The notes beneath the pieces were generated by a model that ran no database searches, was not told where the DNA came from, and worked only from the letters and a program-made list of their open reading frames with translations. Source: Sphingomonas cavernae (GTDB taxonomy: Bacteria > Pseudomonadota > Alphaproteobacteria > Sphingomonadales > Sphingomonadaceae). Taken from it: 64,000 nucleotides of DNA. Of the stretch, positions 1 through 7,565 are shown piece after piece. How positions within the stretch are numbered: position 1 is the stretch's first letter; each line of letters opens with the position of its first letter. The position numbers were made by a program, and so were the translations under genes. The stretch lies in the NCBI RefSeq assembly GCF_003590775.1, contig NZ_QYUM01000003.1, positions 1,056,501 to 1,120,500 on the forward strand, in the 5' to 3' direction.

Positions 1-225
1 TCGACGATTTGCGGGCACGGCGCGATGTCGTGGCTGCTCCAGCGCCACCCGATCACCAGCGTCGTGCCGCTCATGCTCGCGTCGCCCGTGATATCGGTCA
101 TCGCCGCGTCGCTTTTCTTTGCCACACCGCTCACGCCGATTATGATCGCAGGCGGTTCGATAGCACTGGTTGGTGTCGCGATCGTCACGATCCGCACCGC
201 GCGCGCGAAGGAGCATCAGGGTTGA
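1..225 (+). CDS. EamA/DMT-family transporter, C-terminal fragment
   Basis: The reading frame is open from base 1, so the gene starts before the window. The last 74 residues contain two hydrophobic stretches, one around the SVVPLMLASPVISVIAA segment and one around PIMIAGGSIALVGVAIV, followed by a short basic tail. This is how EamA-domain (drug/metabolite transporter) proteins end: the ninth and tenth helices with a Pro-rich loop. Such proteins are inner-membrane exporters of small metabolites; the substrate cannot be told. Its TGA stop overlaps the TTG start of the following amidase, so the two are probably co-transcribed. Confidence 0.7.
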   Translation, partial: STICGHGAMSWLLQRHPITSVVPLMLASPVISVIAASLFFATPLTPIMIAGGSIALVGVAIVTIRTARAKEHQG

Positions 226-914
226 ACGCGTATATCGAGACGCCCTCTCCCAATTTCGACGAGCGCGCGCTACCGATTTCGATGATCGTGCTCCACTATA
301 CAGGGATGCAGGATGCGAGGTCCGCGATCGCGCAGCTCGCCAATCCCGAGGCCAAGGTCTCGGCGCATTATGTCGTGGCGGAAGACGGCCAGATCATCCG
401 CATGGTGGCGGAGAACAAGCGCGCCTGGCATGCGGGGCGCTCGCACTGGCGCGGGGTTACGGATATCAACAGTGCTTCGATCGGCATCGAGATCGTCAAT
501 CCGGGGCATGAATTCGGCTATCGCCCGTTCCCTGACGAGCAGATCGATGCACTGATCCCGCTCGTCGCCGACGTCATGGCGACCTACCACATCTCGCGCG
601 GCAATGTTGTCGGCCATTCGGACATCGCGCCTGCGCGCAAGCGCGATCCGGGCGAGCTTTTCCCTTGGGCGCGGCTCGCGCGGCACCGGCTCGCGCTGCC
701 CAGGCCGACAAAAAACCTGATGGACCCCAACTGGTCGGACGCGGGCTTTCTGCTCGCGCTCGAGCGCTTCGGCTATGAGGTGACCGATCCGCTGGCCGCG
801 GTCGTCGCCTTCCAGCGCCGCTTCCGTCCCGAACTGATCGACGGCGAGATCGATGGAGAAACGCGCTCGATCCTGCTCGCGTTGCTGCTGCCGAAACCGC
901 AGGGAGACGATTAG
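222..914 (+). CDS. N-acetylmuramoyl-L-alanine amidase (AmiD-like, Amidase_2)
   Basis: A 230-residue zinc amidase that cuts the bond between MurNAc and the stem peptide of peptidoglycan or its turnover products. The Amidase_2 fold is visible: IVLHYTG carries zinc ligand His25, and GHSDIAPARKRDPG carries His132 and Asp142. The C-terminal 70 residues look like a PG_binding_1 helical domain (AVVAFQRRFRP...DGEIDGET). I see no signal peptide, so it may act on cytoplasmic recycled fragments, or be exported by another route. The start is TTG at 222, chosen because AAGGAG lies 8 bases upstream and because the TTGA overlaps the previous stop. Confidence 0.85.
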   Translation: MNAYIETPSPNFDERALPISMIVLHYTGMQDARSAIAQLANPEAKVSAHYVVAEDGQIIRMVAENKRAWHAGRSHWRGVTDINSASIGIEIVNPGHEFGYRPFPDEQIDALIPLVADVMATYHISRGNVVGHSDIAPARKRDPGELFPWARLARHRLALPRPTKNLMDPNWSDAGFLLALERFGYEVTDPLAAVVAFQRRFRPELIDGEIDGETRSILLALLLPKPQGDD

Positions 915-968
915 GCGCGGGACGATTGATGGTTGGCGCTCAAACCGGTTCCTGATAGGAGCGCCGCC

Positions 969-1334
969 ATGTCCGATCGCAATCTCCGTGACGCCGCGCT
1001 ACGTGGCCTCAAGGGACGGTGCCCGTCATGCGGCGAGGCGCGGCTCTTCGCGCGCTTCCTGAAGCCCGTCGAAATCTGTCCGTCGTGCGGGCAGGACTGG
1101 CAGCACCATCAGGCAGATGATTTTCCCGCCTATCTGGTGATCCTGCTGCTCGGCCATCTGTTGGTGCCGATCGTGATCGAGGCCAACCTGCTGCTCGATC
1201 CCCCGATGCTGTTCCAAATGATCTTCTGGCCGCTCTTGTGCGGTATCGCCGCGCTGTTGCTGATCCAGCCGATGAAGGGCCTGGTGATCGGCTTCCAGTG
1301 GGCGCGGCGCATGCACGGCTTCGAAAAAGGCTGA
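969..1334 (+). CDS. DUF983 family membrane protein
   Basis: A 121-residue protein with the DUF983 pattern. The N-terminus has two CxxC pairs (CPSCGEARLF and CPSCGQDW), which look like a small zinc knuckle. Two membrane helices follow (around LVILLLGHLLVPIVI and IFWPLLCGIAALLLIQP), then a basic tail. Its function is unknown; members are common beside cytochrome oxidase or cell-envelope genes in alphaproteobacteria. An in-frame ATG exists at 933, but the ATG at 969 has AGGAG seven bases upstream and begins MSDRNLRDAALRGLKGRCP, the usual family start. Confidence 0.8.
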   Translation: MSDRNLRDAALRGLKGRCPSCGEARLFARFLKPVEICPSCGQDWQHHQADDFPAYLVILLLGHLLVPIVIEANLLLDPPMLFQMIFWPLLCGIAALLLIQPMKGLVIGFQWARRMHGFEKG

Positions 1335-1335
1335 A

Positions 1336-1380
1336 GCATTGCGCGAAAAGCTGGTACCCGGCTTTTCGCACCAGCAATGC
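1336..1380 (+). terminator. Inverted repeat after DUF983 gene, possible terminator
   Basis: GCATTGCGCGAAAAGC is followed by its near-reverse complement ending GCTTTTCGC...GCAATGC, two bases after the DUF983 stop. The stem is strong but no T-run follows, so it may be a repeat element rather than a true rho-independent terminator. It separates the gene from rnpB. Confidence 0.4.
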
Positions 1381-1429
1381 GGCAACCGAGCGACTTGGCA
1401 ACGCGCGCAAACGCGCCTATCTCGCTCCA

Positions 1430-1802
<373 letters not shown>

Positions 1803-1860
1803 ATTATTTCGGCGGCGCGCATGGCAAAATCACGCCCGCACCGCTACATGGGGCAAATCT

Positions 1861-2388
1861 ATGGCCCGTTCCTCCCGATCCTATGACTGGGGTTTTCCCC
1901 GCTGGCGTGGTTACGAAGCGACGCGCGAGGCGGCGAAGGTGCGCCTGTGCGATCGGCACGGCTGCGACAAGCCCGGCGACCGTCCTGCGCCCAAGGCGCC
2001 GAACAGCCCCGAACGCTGGTATTTCTGCGAGGAGCATGCGGGCGAATATAATCGCAACTGGGACTATTTCGCTGGCCTGACTGCCGAGGAGGCCGCCGCG
2101 CGCGAGGCGCGCGAACGCGCCGATTTCTCGGGCTTCAAGGAGGCGCAGCATTATGGTTGGGGCGGCCCGGGCGATGGCAGCCGATCGCGCGACGAACTCC
2201 ACGCGCTCAAGGCGCTGGAACTTGACGATGACGCCGATTTCGAAGCCGTCAAAAAAGCGTGGCGCAAGCTCGCCAAGGAAAATCACCCCGATGTGAAGCC
2301 GGGAGACGCCGCCGCCGCGGTGCGATTTCAGGCGATTCAGGCCGCGTTCGAGGTATTGCGCAAGGCCGAGGAGCGCCGCCCGCGTTGA
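1861..2388 (+). CDS. J-domain (DnaJ-like) protein with N-terminal Cys/His cluster
   Basis: A 175-residue protein with a J domain at its C-terminus (about residues 112-170), including the HPD tripeptide at 142-144 that activates DnaK ATPase, and helices II and III (AVKKAWRKLAKE, RFQAIQAAFEVLR). The N-terminal part is not a standard DnaJ region. It contains Cys30, His33, Cys35, Cys56 and His59, spaced like a small zinc site. No G/F linker or DnaJ zinc-finger repeats are present, so this is a specialised co-chaperone rather than DnaJ itself. The stop overlaps the TTG start of the ferredoxin-like gene downstream. Confidence 0.85.
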   Translation: MARSSRSYDWGFPRWRGYEATREAAKVRLCDRHGCDKPGDRPAPKAPNSPERWYFCEEHAGEYNRNWDYFAGLTAEEAAAREARERADFSGFKEAQHYGWGGPGDGSRSRDELHALKALELDDDADFEAVKKAWRKLAKENHPDVKPGDAAAAVRFQAIQAAFEVLRKAEERRPR

Positions 2389-2690
2389 CGCGTCACGTCC
2401 GATCCAATTGGGAAACCGCGCTGCTCGTCTGCAGGAAATGCTCGAAGCGACAGCATGGCGGCTTCGGCCCCAGGGGCAGGACATCGCTTGCCAAGGCGCT
2501 GAAAAAGGAAATCGGTGGCGGGAAGGGCAGGAAGGCCAGCGTTGGCGTGGTCGAGGTCAAATGCCTTGGCGTCTGCCCCCGTCATGCGGTGACGATGATA
2601 GACACGCGTCACCCGCGCGAATGGCTGCTGGTAAAGCCGGGGGCGGATATCGCGCAAATTGCGGGCGAACTCGAACTGCCCGACGGCTGA
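2385..2690 (+). CDS. Thioredoxin-like (2Fe-2S) ferredoxin domain protein
   Basis: A 101-residue protein with Cys16 and Cys19 near the N-terminus and Cys60/Cys64 in a CLGVCPRHAV motif. The C-x3-C pair followed by P and a small hydrophobic strand is typical of thioredoxin-fold 2Fe-2S ferredoxins. The electron partner is unknown. TTG at 2385 is preferred as start: it overlaps the upstream TGA, and GAGGAG lies 11 bases ahead. The frame is open further upstream, but that region is arginine-rich shadow translation of the J-domain gene. Confidence 0.7.
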   Translation: MTRHVRSNWETALLVCRKCSKRQHGGFGPRGRTSLAKALKKEIGGGKGRKASVGVVEVKCLGVCPRHAVTMIDTRHPREWLLVKPGADIAQIAGELELPDG

Positions 2691-2724
2691 TCGCGGCTTA
2701 GAGTTTGTCCTGAAAGGATTGAAT

Positions 2725-2812
2725 CGTCATGCTGAACTTGTTTCAGCATCCATTGATGCCGCTGGCCCCGCGGAGGCCCGGGCATGGACCCTGAAACAAG
2801 TTCAGGGTGACG
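2725..2812. repeat. Palindromic intergenic repeat (CTGAACTTGTTTCAG type)
   Basis: Two arms, CGTCATGCTGAACTTGTTTC and the inverted ...GAAACAAGTTCAGGGTGACG, flank a GC-rich centre. It lies in the gap between a plus-strand and a minus-strand gene, where it could stop transcription from both sides. Sequences of this look recur between genes in sphingomonads (recollection, not searched). Confidence 0.6.
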
Positions 2813-2856
2813 ACACTGCTTCGATCTGAACAGGACATACTTTAGACCTGATCGTT

Positions 2857-3018
2857 TCAGGCAGGTCGCGGCTCAGCGCTGCGTTCCGCGCGGCGCGCAT
2901 ATTCGTCGGCGAAGCGCTTGTGGATCCGTTTCACGCAGCCATCGCGCGAAGCGGCCGCCAGCCGGCGTTCCTCGCGCTCGCGGCGGGTGAAGTAATCATG
3001 GTCGTCGGGTCTGGTCAC
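2857..3018 (-). CDS. Small conserved hypothetical protein
   Basis: A 53-residue basic, charged protein (VTRPDDHDYFTRREREERR...). It has no membrane segment and no recognised domain. It consists of predicted helix rich in Arg, Glu and Ala. The GTG at 3018 is chosen as start because GGAGG sits 6 bases upstream; an ATG further out at 3072 has no such site. Short proteins with this character are widespread in sphingomonads, but I cannot assign a role. It lies upstream in the opposite orientation to nothing obvious; the Crp/Fnr gene behind it is also on the minus strand. Confidence 0.6.
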   Translation of the reverse strand: MTRPDDHDYFTRREREERRLAAASRDGCVKRIHKRFADEYARRAERSAEPRPA

Positions 3019-3100
3019 GGTGGGCCTCCGGGTCGCGCCCTCCTTTCTATCGGTTGGGACGGCGGTGCGCATTAATCTCGATCAGTGCGCGCGGGGCAGC

Positions 3101-3826
3101 TCAATCGGGCGTGCCGTCGACATAGAGATAGGCGTCGTCGAACTCGCCCGTCGCCTTGAGCGCCTCCCAGTCCAGCACGCGTGCCTCGCCGCGCTGGAAT
3201 TCGAGCTGCCCGCTGTCGCGCAACTGGCGCAGCACGCGGTTGACGTGGACGGACGTCAGGCCGCACGCCTCTGCGATATCGGACTGGGTGACGGGAAGGT
3301 GGAAGCGGTTGCCGCTCGACAGGCCGACCATCGCGAGGCGCACGTTCATTTCGCAGAAGAAGTGCGCAACCCGTCCCGTCGCGCCCAACCGGCCGAGCCG
3401 GAATATCCATTCGCGGTGCATCGCGGCGTCCAGCAGCGTGCTGAACCACAGCATCCGAACGAGATGCGGATGATCGCGCGTCAGCGCGAGCAGCGTCTCG
3501 CGGGGAAAGGTCGCGACCTTTGCCCGGCTTATCGTCGCGACATCATGGTCGAGTTGTTCGAGCGGGAAGGCGTGCAGGTCGACAAAGTCGCCGGGGACAT
3601 GCAGGGCGACAAGCTGCCGCTGCCCATCGCGACCATCCATGTACCGGCACATCAGCCCCTCGACGAGCAGCGTGCTGCGCGTGACGGTTTCGCCTTGCCG
3701 GACCATGACGTGCCGCGCGGGCAACACCCGCACCTCGGCGACGGCGGCTTCCAGCGCCTGCTTCTCCTGCTCGGACAACCGGTCGCGGCGGCGGCGTTGC
3801 AGGAACAGCGCGGTAATTTTGACCAA
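3101..3826 (-). CDS. Crp/Fnr family transcriptional regulator
   Basis: A 241-residue regulator. Residues about 15-125 form the cyclic-nucleotide-binding-like beta barrel (PARHVMVRQGE, DGQRQLVALHVPGDFVDLHAF). Residues about 145-240 form the winged helix, with the recognition segment DIAEACGLTSVHVNRVLRQL. The cysteine set that binds the 4Fe-4S cluster in FNR is absent from the N-terminus, so it is probably not a direct oxygen sensor. The signal is unknown. TTG at 3826 follows an AGGGGG sequence. Upstream at 3938-3951 is a weak FNR/FixK-like sequence (TTGATCGAGGTTAG), which could be an autoregulatory half-site. Confidence 0.9.
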   Translation of the reverse strand: MVKITALFLQRRRRDRLSEQEKQALEAAVAEVRVLPARHVMVRQGETVTRSTLLVEGLMCRYMDGRDGQRQLVALHVPGDFVDLHAFPLEQLDHDVATISRAKVATFPRETLLALTRDHPHLVRMLWFSTLLDAAMHREWIFRLGRLGATGRVAHFFCEMNVRLAMVGLSSGNRFHLPVTQSDIAEACGLTSVHVNRVLRQLRDSGQLEFQRGEARVLDWEALKATGEFDDAYLYVDGTPD

Positions 3827-4074
3827 GGGCGCCCCCTTTCTGGCATGTCCAGCCGTCTACTCGGGCGCCGATGGTGCCGCCGATCGCGCCGTCCGACAAG
3901 CTGAAGTCGTAACTAGACCAGAATAAATTTCGTCACCTTGATCGAGGTTAGTCGCAGACAATGCGCAGTGTGCAAGTTTCGCGGGTGCTGCTTTGGACCC
4001 GAGCAGCATCACGCGCAGGCGGGCTGTCCCTTAGCGACCCGGGGATAGCCCGCCCGCCAGAGGAGCGAGGTGCC

Positions 4075-4317
4075 ATGTCGGATCACTATCGCGACGGCGT
4101 TGCCCAGGCCGTTCCGTGCACCCAGAGCCAGATCTATGCCGATCACGCGCGCAAGGCGCTTGCCGAAGCGGAGGCATCGGCGCTTCCCAATGTCAGGAAT
4201 CGTCTTGTGACAGCCGCAAAACGCTGGATCGCCCTAGCTCAACAGGCCCGAAGGATGGAGTTGCGGCACGAATCCGCGTCCGTTGCCGATGATGCGGCGC
4301 GCGATCAACCAGCGTAA
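4075..4317 (+). CDS. Small hypothetical protein
   Basis: An 80-residue, mostly helical protein beginning MSDHYRDG. It has an Ala/Arg-rich middle (HARKALAEAEASALPNVRNR) followed by AAKRWIALAQQARRME, and no signal peptide or membrane helix. The start at 4075 is supported by the GAGGAGCG sequence about 8 bases upstream; the longer frame from 3961 lacks a site. I do not recognise a family. It ends 8 bases before the end of the convergent channel gene. Confidence 0.55.
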   Translation: MSDHYRDGVAQAVPCTQSQIYADHARKALAEAEASALPNVRNRLVTAAKRWIALAQQARRMELRHESASVADDAARDQPA

Positions 4318-4324
4318 CGCGCTC

Positions 4325-5137
4325 TCACTTCTTCGGAAACAGCAGCGTCAGCACCAGCCGCACGCCCCAATCGGGCCCGCCCGTCGGCTTTTCGATATAA
4401 TAGCGCGCGCCGACACCGATCTGGATCGGCTGCTTCCCCATTTTTGTGAGCTGCGACATGGAGAGATTGACGGGTACAACCCAATTTTCGCCCTTCCAGT
4501 CATAGCTGGTCTCGAGATTGACGCCATAGGTCGTCGCCGTTGCTGTGGTATGGCTGTAAAAGGGCTGAAAGAAGGTCGAACTGATGTCGTTGCGCGTGTC
4601 GCTGCCGGCTACCGACCAGATATGATTGGCGAGCAGGCCATAGGTGTCCTTGCCAGATTGCTTGAGCAGGACGACGGTGGGCCCGAGCCCCCATTTGTCG
4701 CTGCCGAGCACGCGGTCGGTTGCGGTCGGATAAAGTATCGCAGGCCCCACGCCCCAGACGATCCCGCCCGATCCCGTTTGCTTGGGCGAGAAGAAGAAGC
4801 TCTGCGTGGTGTCGCCCAGTCCGAACTCGTTGGCCCCCGGCGCCGAAATATCGGACTGATAGACGACGGGCAGGATGGTCCTGACGATCACATTCCATTT
4901 CGGTCCGAGGCTGACGGGCACGACCGGCTGGATATTGAGCGTCGACTTGACGCCGCCGCCGTCAGGGCCGCCGCCAAAGTCGATATTCTGCTGCAAGGGC
5001 ACGCTGATGAGCGAGGCAACCGGGTTCGATAGCTGCTTGGCCAGATCTTGCGATTTGTCCACGGATTCCTGGGCGAGGCTGGCGCCGGGCACCATGACCA
5101 GGGCTGTTGCCAGAAGTTTGCGCGCGACGTGGGCCAT
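4325..5137 (-). CDS. Putative outer-membrane channel, phenol-pathway MetA type
   Basis: A 270-residue exported protein. It has a signal peptide (KLLATALVMVPGASLAQ), then alternating amphipathic strands with aromatic ends and a terminal Leu-Phe-rich strand (VRLVLTLLF), typical of outer-membrane barrels. The segments NIDFGGGPDGGG, NIQPVVPVSL and GLGDTTQSFFFSP match the pattern I know from 'MetA-pathway of phenol degradation / transporter' barrels. It probably admits a small hydrophobic solute, with no substrate implied by neighbours. The ATG at 5137 follows GGAGG; a GTG four codons earlier is possible. Confidence 0.7.
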   Translation of the reverse strand: MAHVARKLLATALVMVPGASLAQESVDKSQDLAKQLSNPVASLISVPLQQNIDFGGGPDGGGVKSTLNIQPVVPVSLGPKWNVIVRTILPVVYQSDISAPGANEFGLGDTTQSFFFSPKQTGSGGIVWGVGPAILYPTATDRVLGSDKWGLGPTVVLLKQSGKDTYGLLANHIWSVAGSDTRNDISSTFFQPFYSHTTATATTYGVNLETSYDWKGENWVVPVNLSMSQLTKMGKQPIQIGVGARYYIEKPTGGPDWGVRLVLTLLFPKK

Positions 5138-5337
5138 GAAGTCCTCCACAAATACGCAGATGGCGTAACATTGGGACCACAGGGACGGTATCGGGGTTTA
5201 ACCCTAGCGCGCAGGGGGAAAAGCGGCACTGGAACGGGCGCCGCAGCGACAAACGTCCGCCCCATAGCGCATAGCCGACTTTACTGAGGAAAATTCGCGT
5301 GATGGCCGGTTCGACCTCAAGCGGAGGTTGCTGTCCT

Positions 5338-5754
5338 CTAAACCGCGTAGCGTTCGGCGGTCTGGCGGATTAGTGCGATCATGTTGGGGATGCCCTGTGT
5401 CCGGTTGGAGCTGAGCTGGTTCTTCAGGTCGAAGGGCTCGAGCACATCCTCGATGGCCAGCGTCACCAGTTCCGCGGGTGTCCGGTCCTGAACGATCTGC
5501 AGGATGAGCGCGATGATGCCCTTGGTGATCGCGGCGTTGCTGTCGGCAAGGAAATGGAGCCGCCCGTCCCCGGTGCGGGTGGGATAGACCCACACCGCCG
5601 CCGAACAGCCGCGCACCAGCGTCGCATCGGTCTTGAGCGCGTCGGGCATGTCGTCGAGCGCGCGGCCCAGATCGATCAGCAGGCGATAGCGATCGTCGGC
5701 GTCGAGGAACTCGTACTCTTCCTGGATCTCGGTAATTGCGTTCACGACAGTCAT
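5338..5754 (-). CDS. sufE: SufE-family Fe-S cluster assembly sulfur acceptor
   Basis: A 138-residue SufE homologue that takes persulfide sulfur from the SufS cysteine desulfurase and passes it to the SUF scaffold. The acceptor cysteine is Cys50 in the VRGCSAAVWV motif. The C-terminal DVLEPFDLKNQLSSNRTQGIPNMI block is also typical. No other suf genes are nearby, which is common for stand-alone sufE. The ATG at 5754 (MTVVNAITEIQEE) is the right start: the 31 residues possible upstream are merely translation of the adjacent palindromic repeat. Confidence 0.9.
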   Translation of the reverse strand: MTVVNAITEIQEEYEFLDADDRYRLLIDLGRALDDMPDALKTDATLVRGCSAAVWVYPTRTGDGRLHFLADSNAAITKGIIALILQIVQDRTPAELVTLAIEDVLEPFDLKNQLSSNRTQGIPNMIALIRQTAERYAV

Positions 5755-5819
5755 GTCGTGCGCGCTAGCAGGGCCCGCAAGGGGTGGTCTAGCGCTTTTG
5801 TCTGCCGGCACACCCTCAT

Positions 5820-5907
5820 CGTCATTCCCGCGAAAGCGGGAATCCATGAACTCGAAATCGTCCGGAAAATTCGGTGTTCCTGGATTCCCGCTTTCGCGGG
5901 AATGACG
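5820..5907. repeat. Palindromic repeat, CATTCCCGCGAAAGCGGG family, copy 1
   Basis: CGTCATTCCCGCGAAAGCGG occurs at one end, and its inverted copy (CCGCTTTCGCGGGAATGACG) at the other, each arm itself a small hairpin. A second copy lies at 24848-24942. It sits between the last psp-operon gene and sufE, both on the minus strand, and could act as a transcription barrier. Confidence 0.85.
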
Positions 5908-5925
5908 GACTATTGCATTCGGCGC

Positions 5926-6159
5926 TCAAAGCTCGACGCCGGCGGCGATGGCTTCGAGTTTGCGGATCCGTTCCTTGAGGTCAGCGATCTCGATCCGCGA
6001 TCCCGCCGTGCTGGGCTGCGCGTCAAGTCGCGCATGCTGAAGCTCGGCGCGCTTGAGGTCGAGCCATCCGCGCCAGCCGCGCAGCGCCGCCCCGGTCATC
6101 ATGGCGATCGCCGCGAGCGCGGAGAGCGCGATGGTCAGATAGAAAGTCGGGTCTGTCAT
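5926..6159 (-). CDS. Psp-locus small membrane protein (PspB-like coil), gene 4 of 4
   Basis: A 77-residue protein with one N-terminal membrane helix (FYLTIALSALAAIAMMTGAAL), a basic hinge, and a C-terminal coiled coil (IADLKERIRKLEAIAAG). The coil matches the register of PspB (RLEERLNTVERIITA) and of the three genes upstream, but this copy is the shortest and lacks the terminal REIxxLR. GGGGAAG lies 5 bases before the ATG. It is the last gene of the psp operon, 29 bases after its neighbour. The role is not known; by position and form it may modulate PspA/PspC signalling at the inner membrane (inference). Confidence 0.7.
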   Translation of the reverse strand: MTDPTFYLTIALSALAAIAMMTGAALRGWRGWLDLKRAELQHARLDAQPSTAGSRIEIADLKERIRKLEAIAAGVEL

Positions 6160-6188
6160 GTTGCTTCCCCATCCTTGGCGGGCGGGCC

Positions 6189-6446
6189 TCAGGCCCGGTC
6201 CCGTTCGCGCAGCTTCTCGATCTCCCGGTCGAGTGCGCTTGTGTTGTCGGTCGCGAGCCGTTCGAGCACCGCAACCCTTTCTTTCAAAGCCTTCACCTCG
6301 TCGCGCAGCCGCTGGGTGTCGGGATCGTGAAGGGCGACGTTGTTGCCCTTCCAGTCCTTGCCCGCGCTGTACCGTGCACGGAGGATGCCGCCGATGGTGA
6401 CGATGAAGACGATCGCCACGACCATCGAGAACGGATTGTCAAACAT
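6189..6446 (-). CDS. Psp-locus small membrane protein (PspB-like coil), gene 3 of 4
   Basis: An 85-residue protein with an N-terminal membrane helix (FSMVVAIVFIVTIGGIL), a polar hinge (RARYSAGKDWKGNN), and a heptad-repeat tail (LRDEVKALKERVAVLERLATD) ending in LDREIEKLRERD. The RVAVLERLATD...REIEKLR signature is shared with the two genes upstream and with the ends of PspB and PspC. GGGAGA lies 8 bases ahead of the ATG. I know of no characterised homologue; PspB-like membrane adaptor is the working idea. Confidence 0.7.
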   Translation of the reverse strand: MFDNPFSMVVAIVFIVTIGGILRARYSAGKDWKGNNVALHDPDTQRLRDEVKALKERVAVLERLATDNTSALDREIEKLRERDRA

Positions 6447-6472
6447 CTATGGTCTCCCTGAACCGTCAAATC

Positions 6473-6796
6473 TCAGTTGCTCTTGCTGCGCAGCGTTTCG
6501 ATCTCGCGCGTCAGCATGTGGGCCTCGTCGGTCACGATCCGCTCGACATTGGCGAGCCGGTCCTTGATCGATCCGATCTCGGCGCGAAGCTGCGCATTCT
6601 CCTGCGTCAGAAGCTTCACGCGCTCGACCGCCTCGTCGCTATGCTTCGGATAGACCGCCTGACCCCAGGCGCCGTCGAGCGGGTAGCCATGACGGATGCG
6701 CAGCCAGGTGGTGACCACCCATCCAAGGACCCCGGCCACGCCGACGATTGCGATCAGTGGCATGATACCCTGAACAAAAGCCATTTTCTCGTTCAT
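6473..6796 (-). CDS. Psp-locus small membrane protein (PspB-like coil), gene 2 of 4
   Basis: A 107-residue protein with one membrane helix (IMPLIAIVGVAGVLGWVVTTW), the motif TTWLRIRHGYPLDGAWG, then a long coiled coil (LTQENAQLRAEIGSIKDRLANVERIVTD) closing with LTREIETLR. It is a clear paralogue of the gene at 6824-7114, sharing TWxRxxHGYPxxxxWG, ENAQLxxxI and the terminal coil. An ATG four codons in (6784) is also possible. Function unknown; probably an inner-membrane protein with a cytoplasmic coil that could pair with PspA, PspB or its paralogues. Confidence 0.75.
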   Translation of the reverse strand: MNEKMAFVQGIMPLIAIVGVAGVLGWVVTTWLRIRHGYPLDGAWGQAVYPKHSDEAVERVKLLTQENAQLRAEIGSIKDRLANVERIVTDEAHMLTREIETLRSKSN

Positions 6797-6823
6797 TTTC
6801 TTGTCCCAGTCCTGATGTCTTGG

Positions 6824-7114
6824 TCAGCGCAGTGCGTCGATTTCGCGGGCGGTGCGGTCGGCGGGATCGGTGGCGATCCGCTCGAGCACCGCGATGCGTT
6901 CCTCAAGCCGCGTGATCTGTCCCTTTAACTGTGCGTTTTCATGCGACAGAAGCTCGATTTTTCGATCAGCGTCGGGGTCCTTTCGATCAACGGTGCCACC
7001 CCATTCGTTTTCTATCGGATAGCCGTGTTTCGCGCGGATCCATGTCGAGAGCAGCCAGCCCCCCATGCAGATCGCGACGATCGCGATGATGAAACCCGTA
7101 CCCTGAAACATCAT
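6824..7114 (-). CDS. Psp-locus small membrane protein (PspB-like coil), gene 1 of 4
   Basis: A 96-residue protein with an N-terminal membrane helix (GFIIAIVAICMGGWLLSTW), the IRAKHGYPIENEWGG motif shared with the next gene, and a coil (LSHENAQLKGQITRLEERIAVLERIATD) closing with AREIDALR. Within the coil, RLEERIAVLERIATD is very close to PspB's RLEERLNTVERIITAD, which suggests descent from pspB. An AGGGAGG site precedes the tandem ATG ATG; the second (7111) has the better spacing. It lies 26 bases after pspC in the same operon. Confidence 0.75.
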   Translation of the reverse strand: MMFQGTGFIIAIVAICMGGWLLSTWIRAKHGYPIENEWGGTVDRKDPDADRKIELLSHENAQLKGQITRLEERIAVLERIATDPADRTAREIDALR

Positions 7115-7140
7115 TTTCCTCCCTGTTGACAGCGACTTGC

Positions 7141-7521
7141 TTAACGCAGGCTGTCGATCTCATCGGCCAGGCGGGTGTTGCGGCTCGTATAATAGAGCTC
7201 CACATCCGCCAGGCGGCGATCGATGTCGCGGAACTTGGCGCGGACGTCGCGGGTGGTGCGGGCGGGCGACTGGCGCACGCCCTGCCAGAATTTGGCGTCC
7301 TCGGGGCTTTCATAGAGGCCCATCGGCTTGGGGTTGGCGACCCAGGCCGCGACCCAATAGGCGATCAGCGTCCATGGGAAGCCGCCCGCCAGCGTCAGAA
7401 GCACCGTGCCGATGCGGACCCAGGTGACGTCGACGCCGGTGTAATCGGCGATCCCCGAACATACGCCCAGCCACTTGGCGTTCTGCTTGTCGAGGTAGAA
7501 TTTGGTGCGGCTCGCGGACAT
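7141..7521 (-). CDS. pspC: Phage shock protein C, envelope-stress membrane protein
   Basis: A 126-residue PspC. The N-terminal PspC domain is plain: FYLDKQNAKWLGVCSGIADYTGVDVTWVR, then a membrane segment (GTVLLTLAGGFPWTLIAYWVAAWV). In enterobacteria PspB and PspC sense inner-membrane stress and draw PspA off PspF. The C-terminal 45 residues hold a coil (IDRRLADVELYYTSRNTRLADEIDSLR) in register with the terminal coil of the small proteins downstream. The ATG at 7521 is preceded by GGGAGA; the longer frame to 7752 only shadows pspB. Confidence 0.92.
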   Translation of the reverse strand: MSASRTKFYLDKQNAKWLGVCSGIADYTGVDVTWVRIGTVLLTLAGGFPWTLIAYWVAAWVANPKPMGLYESPEDAKFWQGVRQSPARTTRDVRAKFRDIDRRLADVELYYTSRNTRLADEIDSLR

Positions 7522-7565
7522 TTTCGGTCTCTCCCTGTGCGATGCGTTTGATGGTGGGCCGCCGG

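Noticed and set aside
2700-2856. tRNA-like or small RNA gene in the 2.7 kb gap
   Set aside because: The structure is fully explained by a palindromic repeat; no tRNA arms or CCA end.
3938-3951. FNR/FixK box upstream of the Crp/Fnr gene
   Set aside because: Only one half (TTGAT) fits; the other half deviates too much to call a site.
5755-5847. Longer SufE N-terminus starting with a repeat-derived peptide
   Set aside because: The added residues are translation of a palindromic repeat; the ATG at 5754 gives a normal SufE start.
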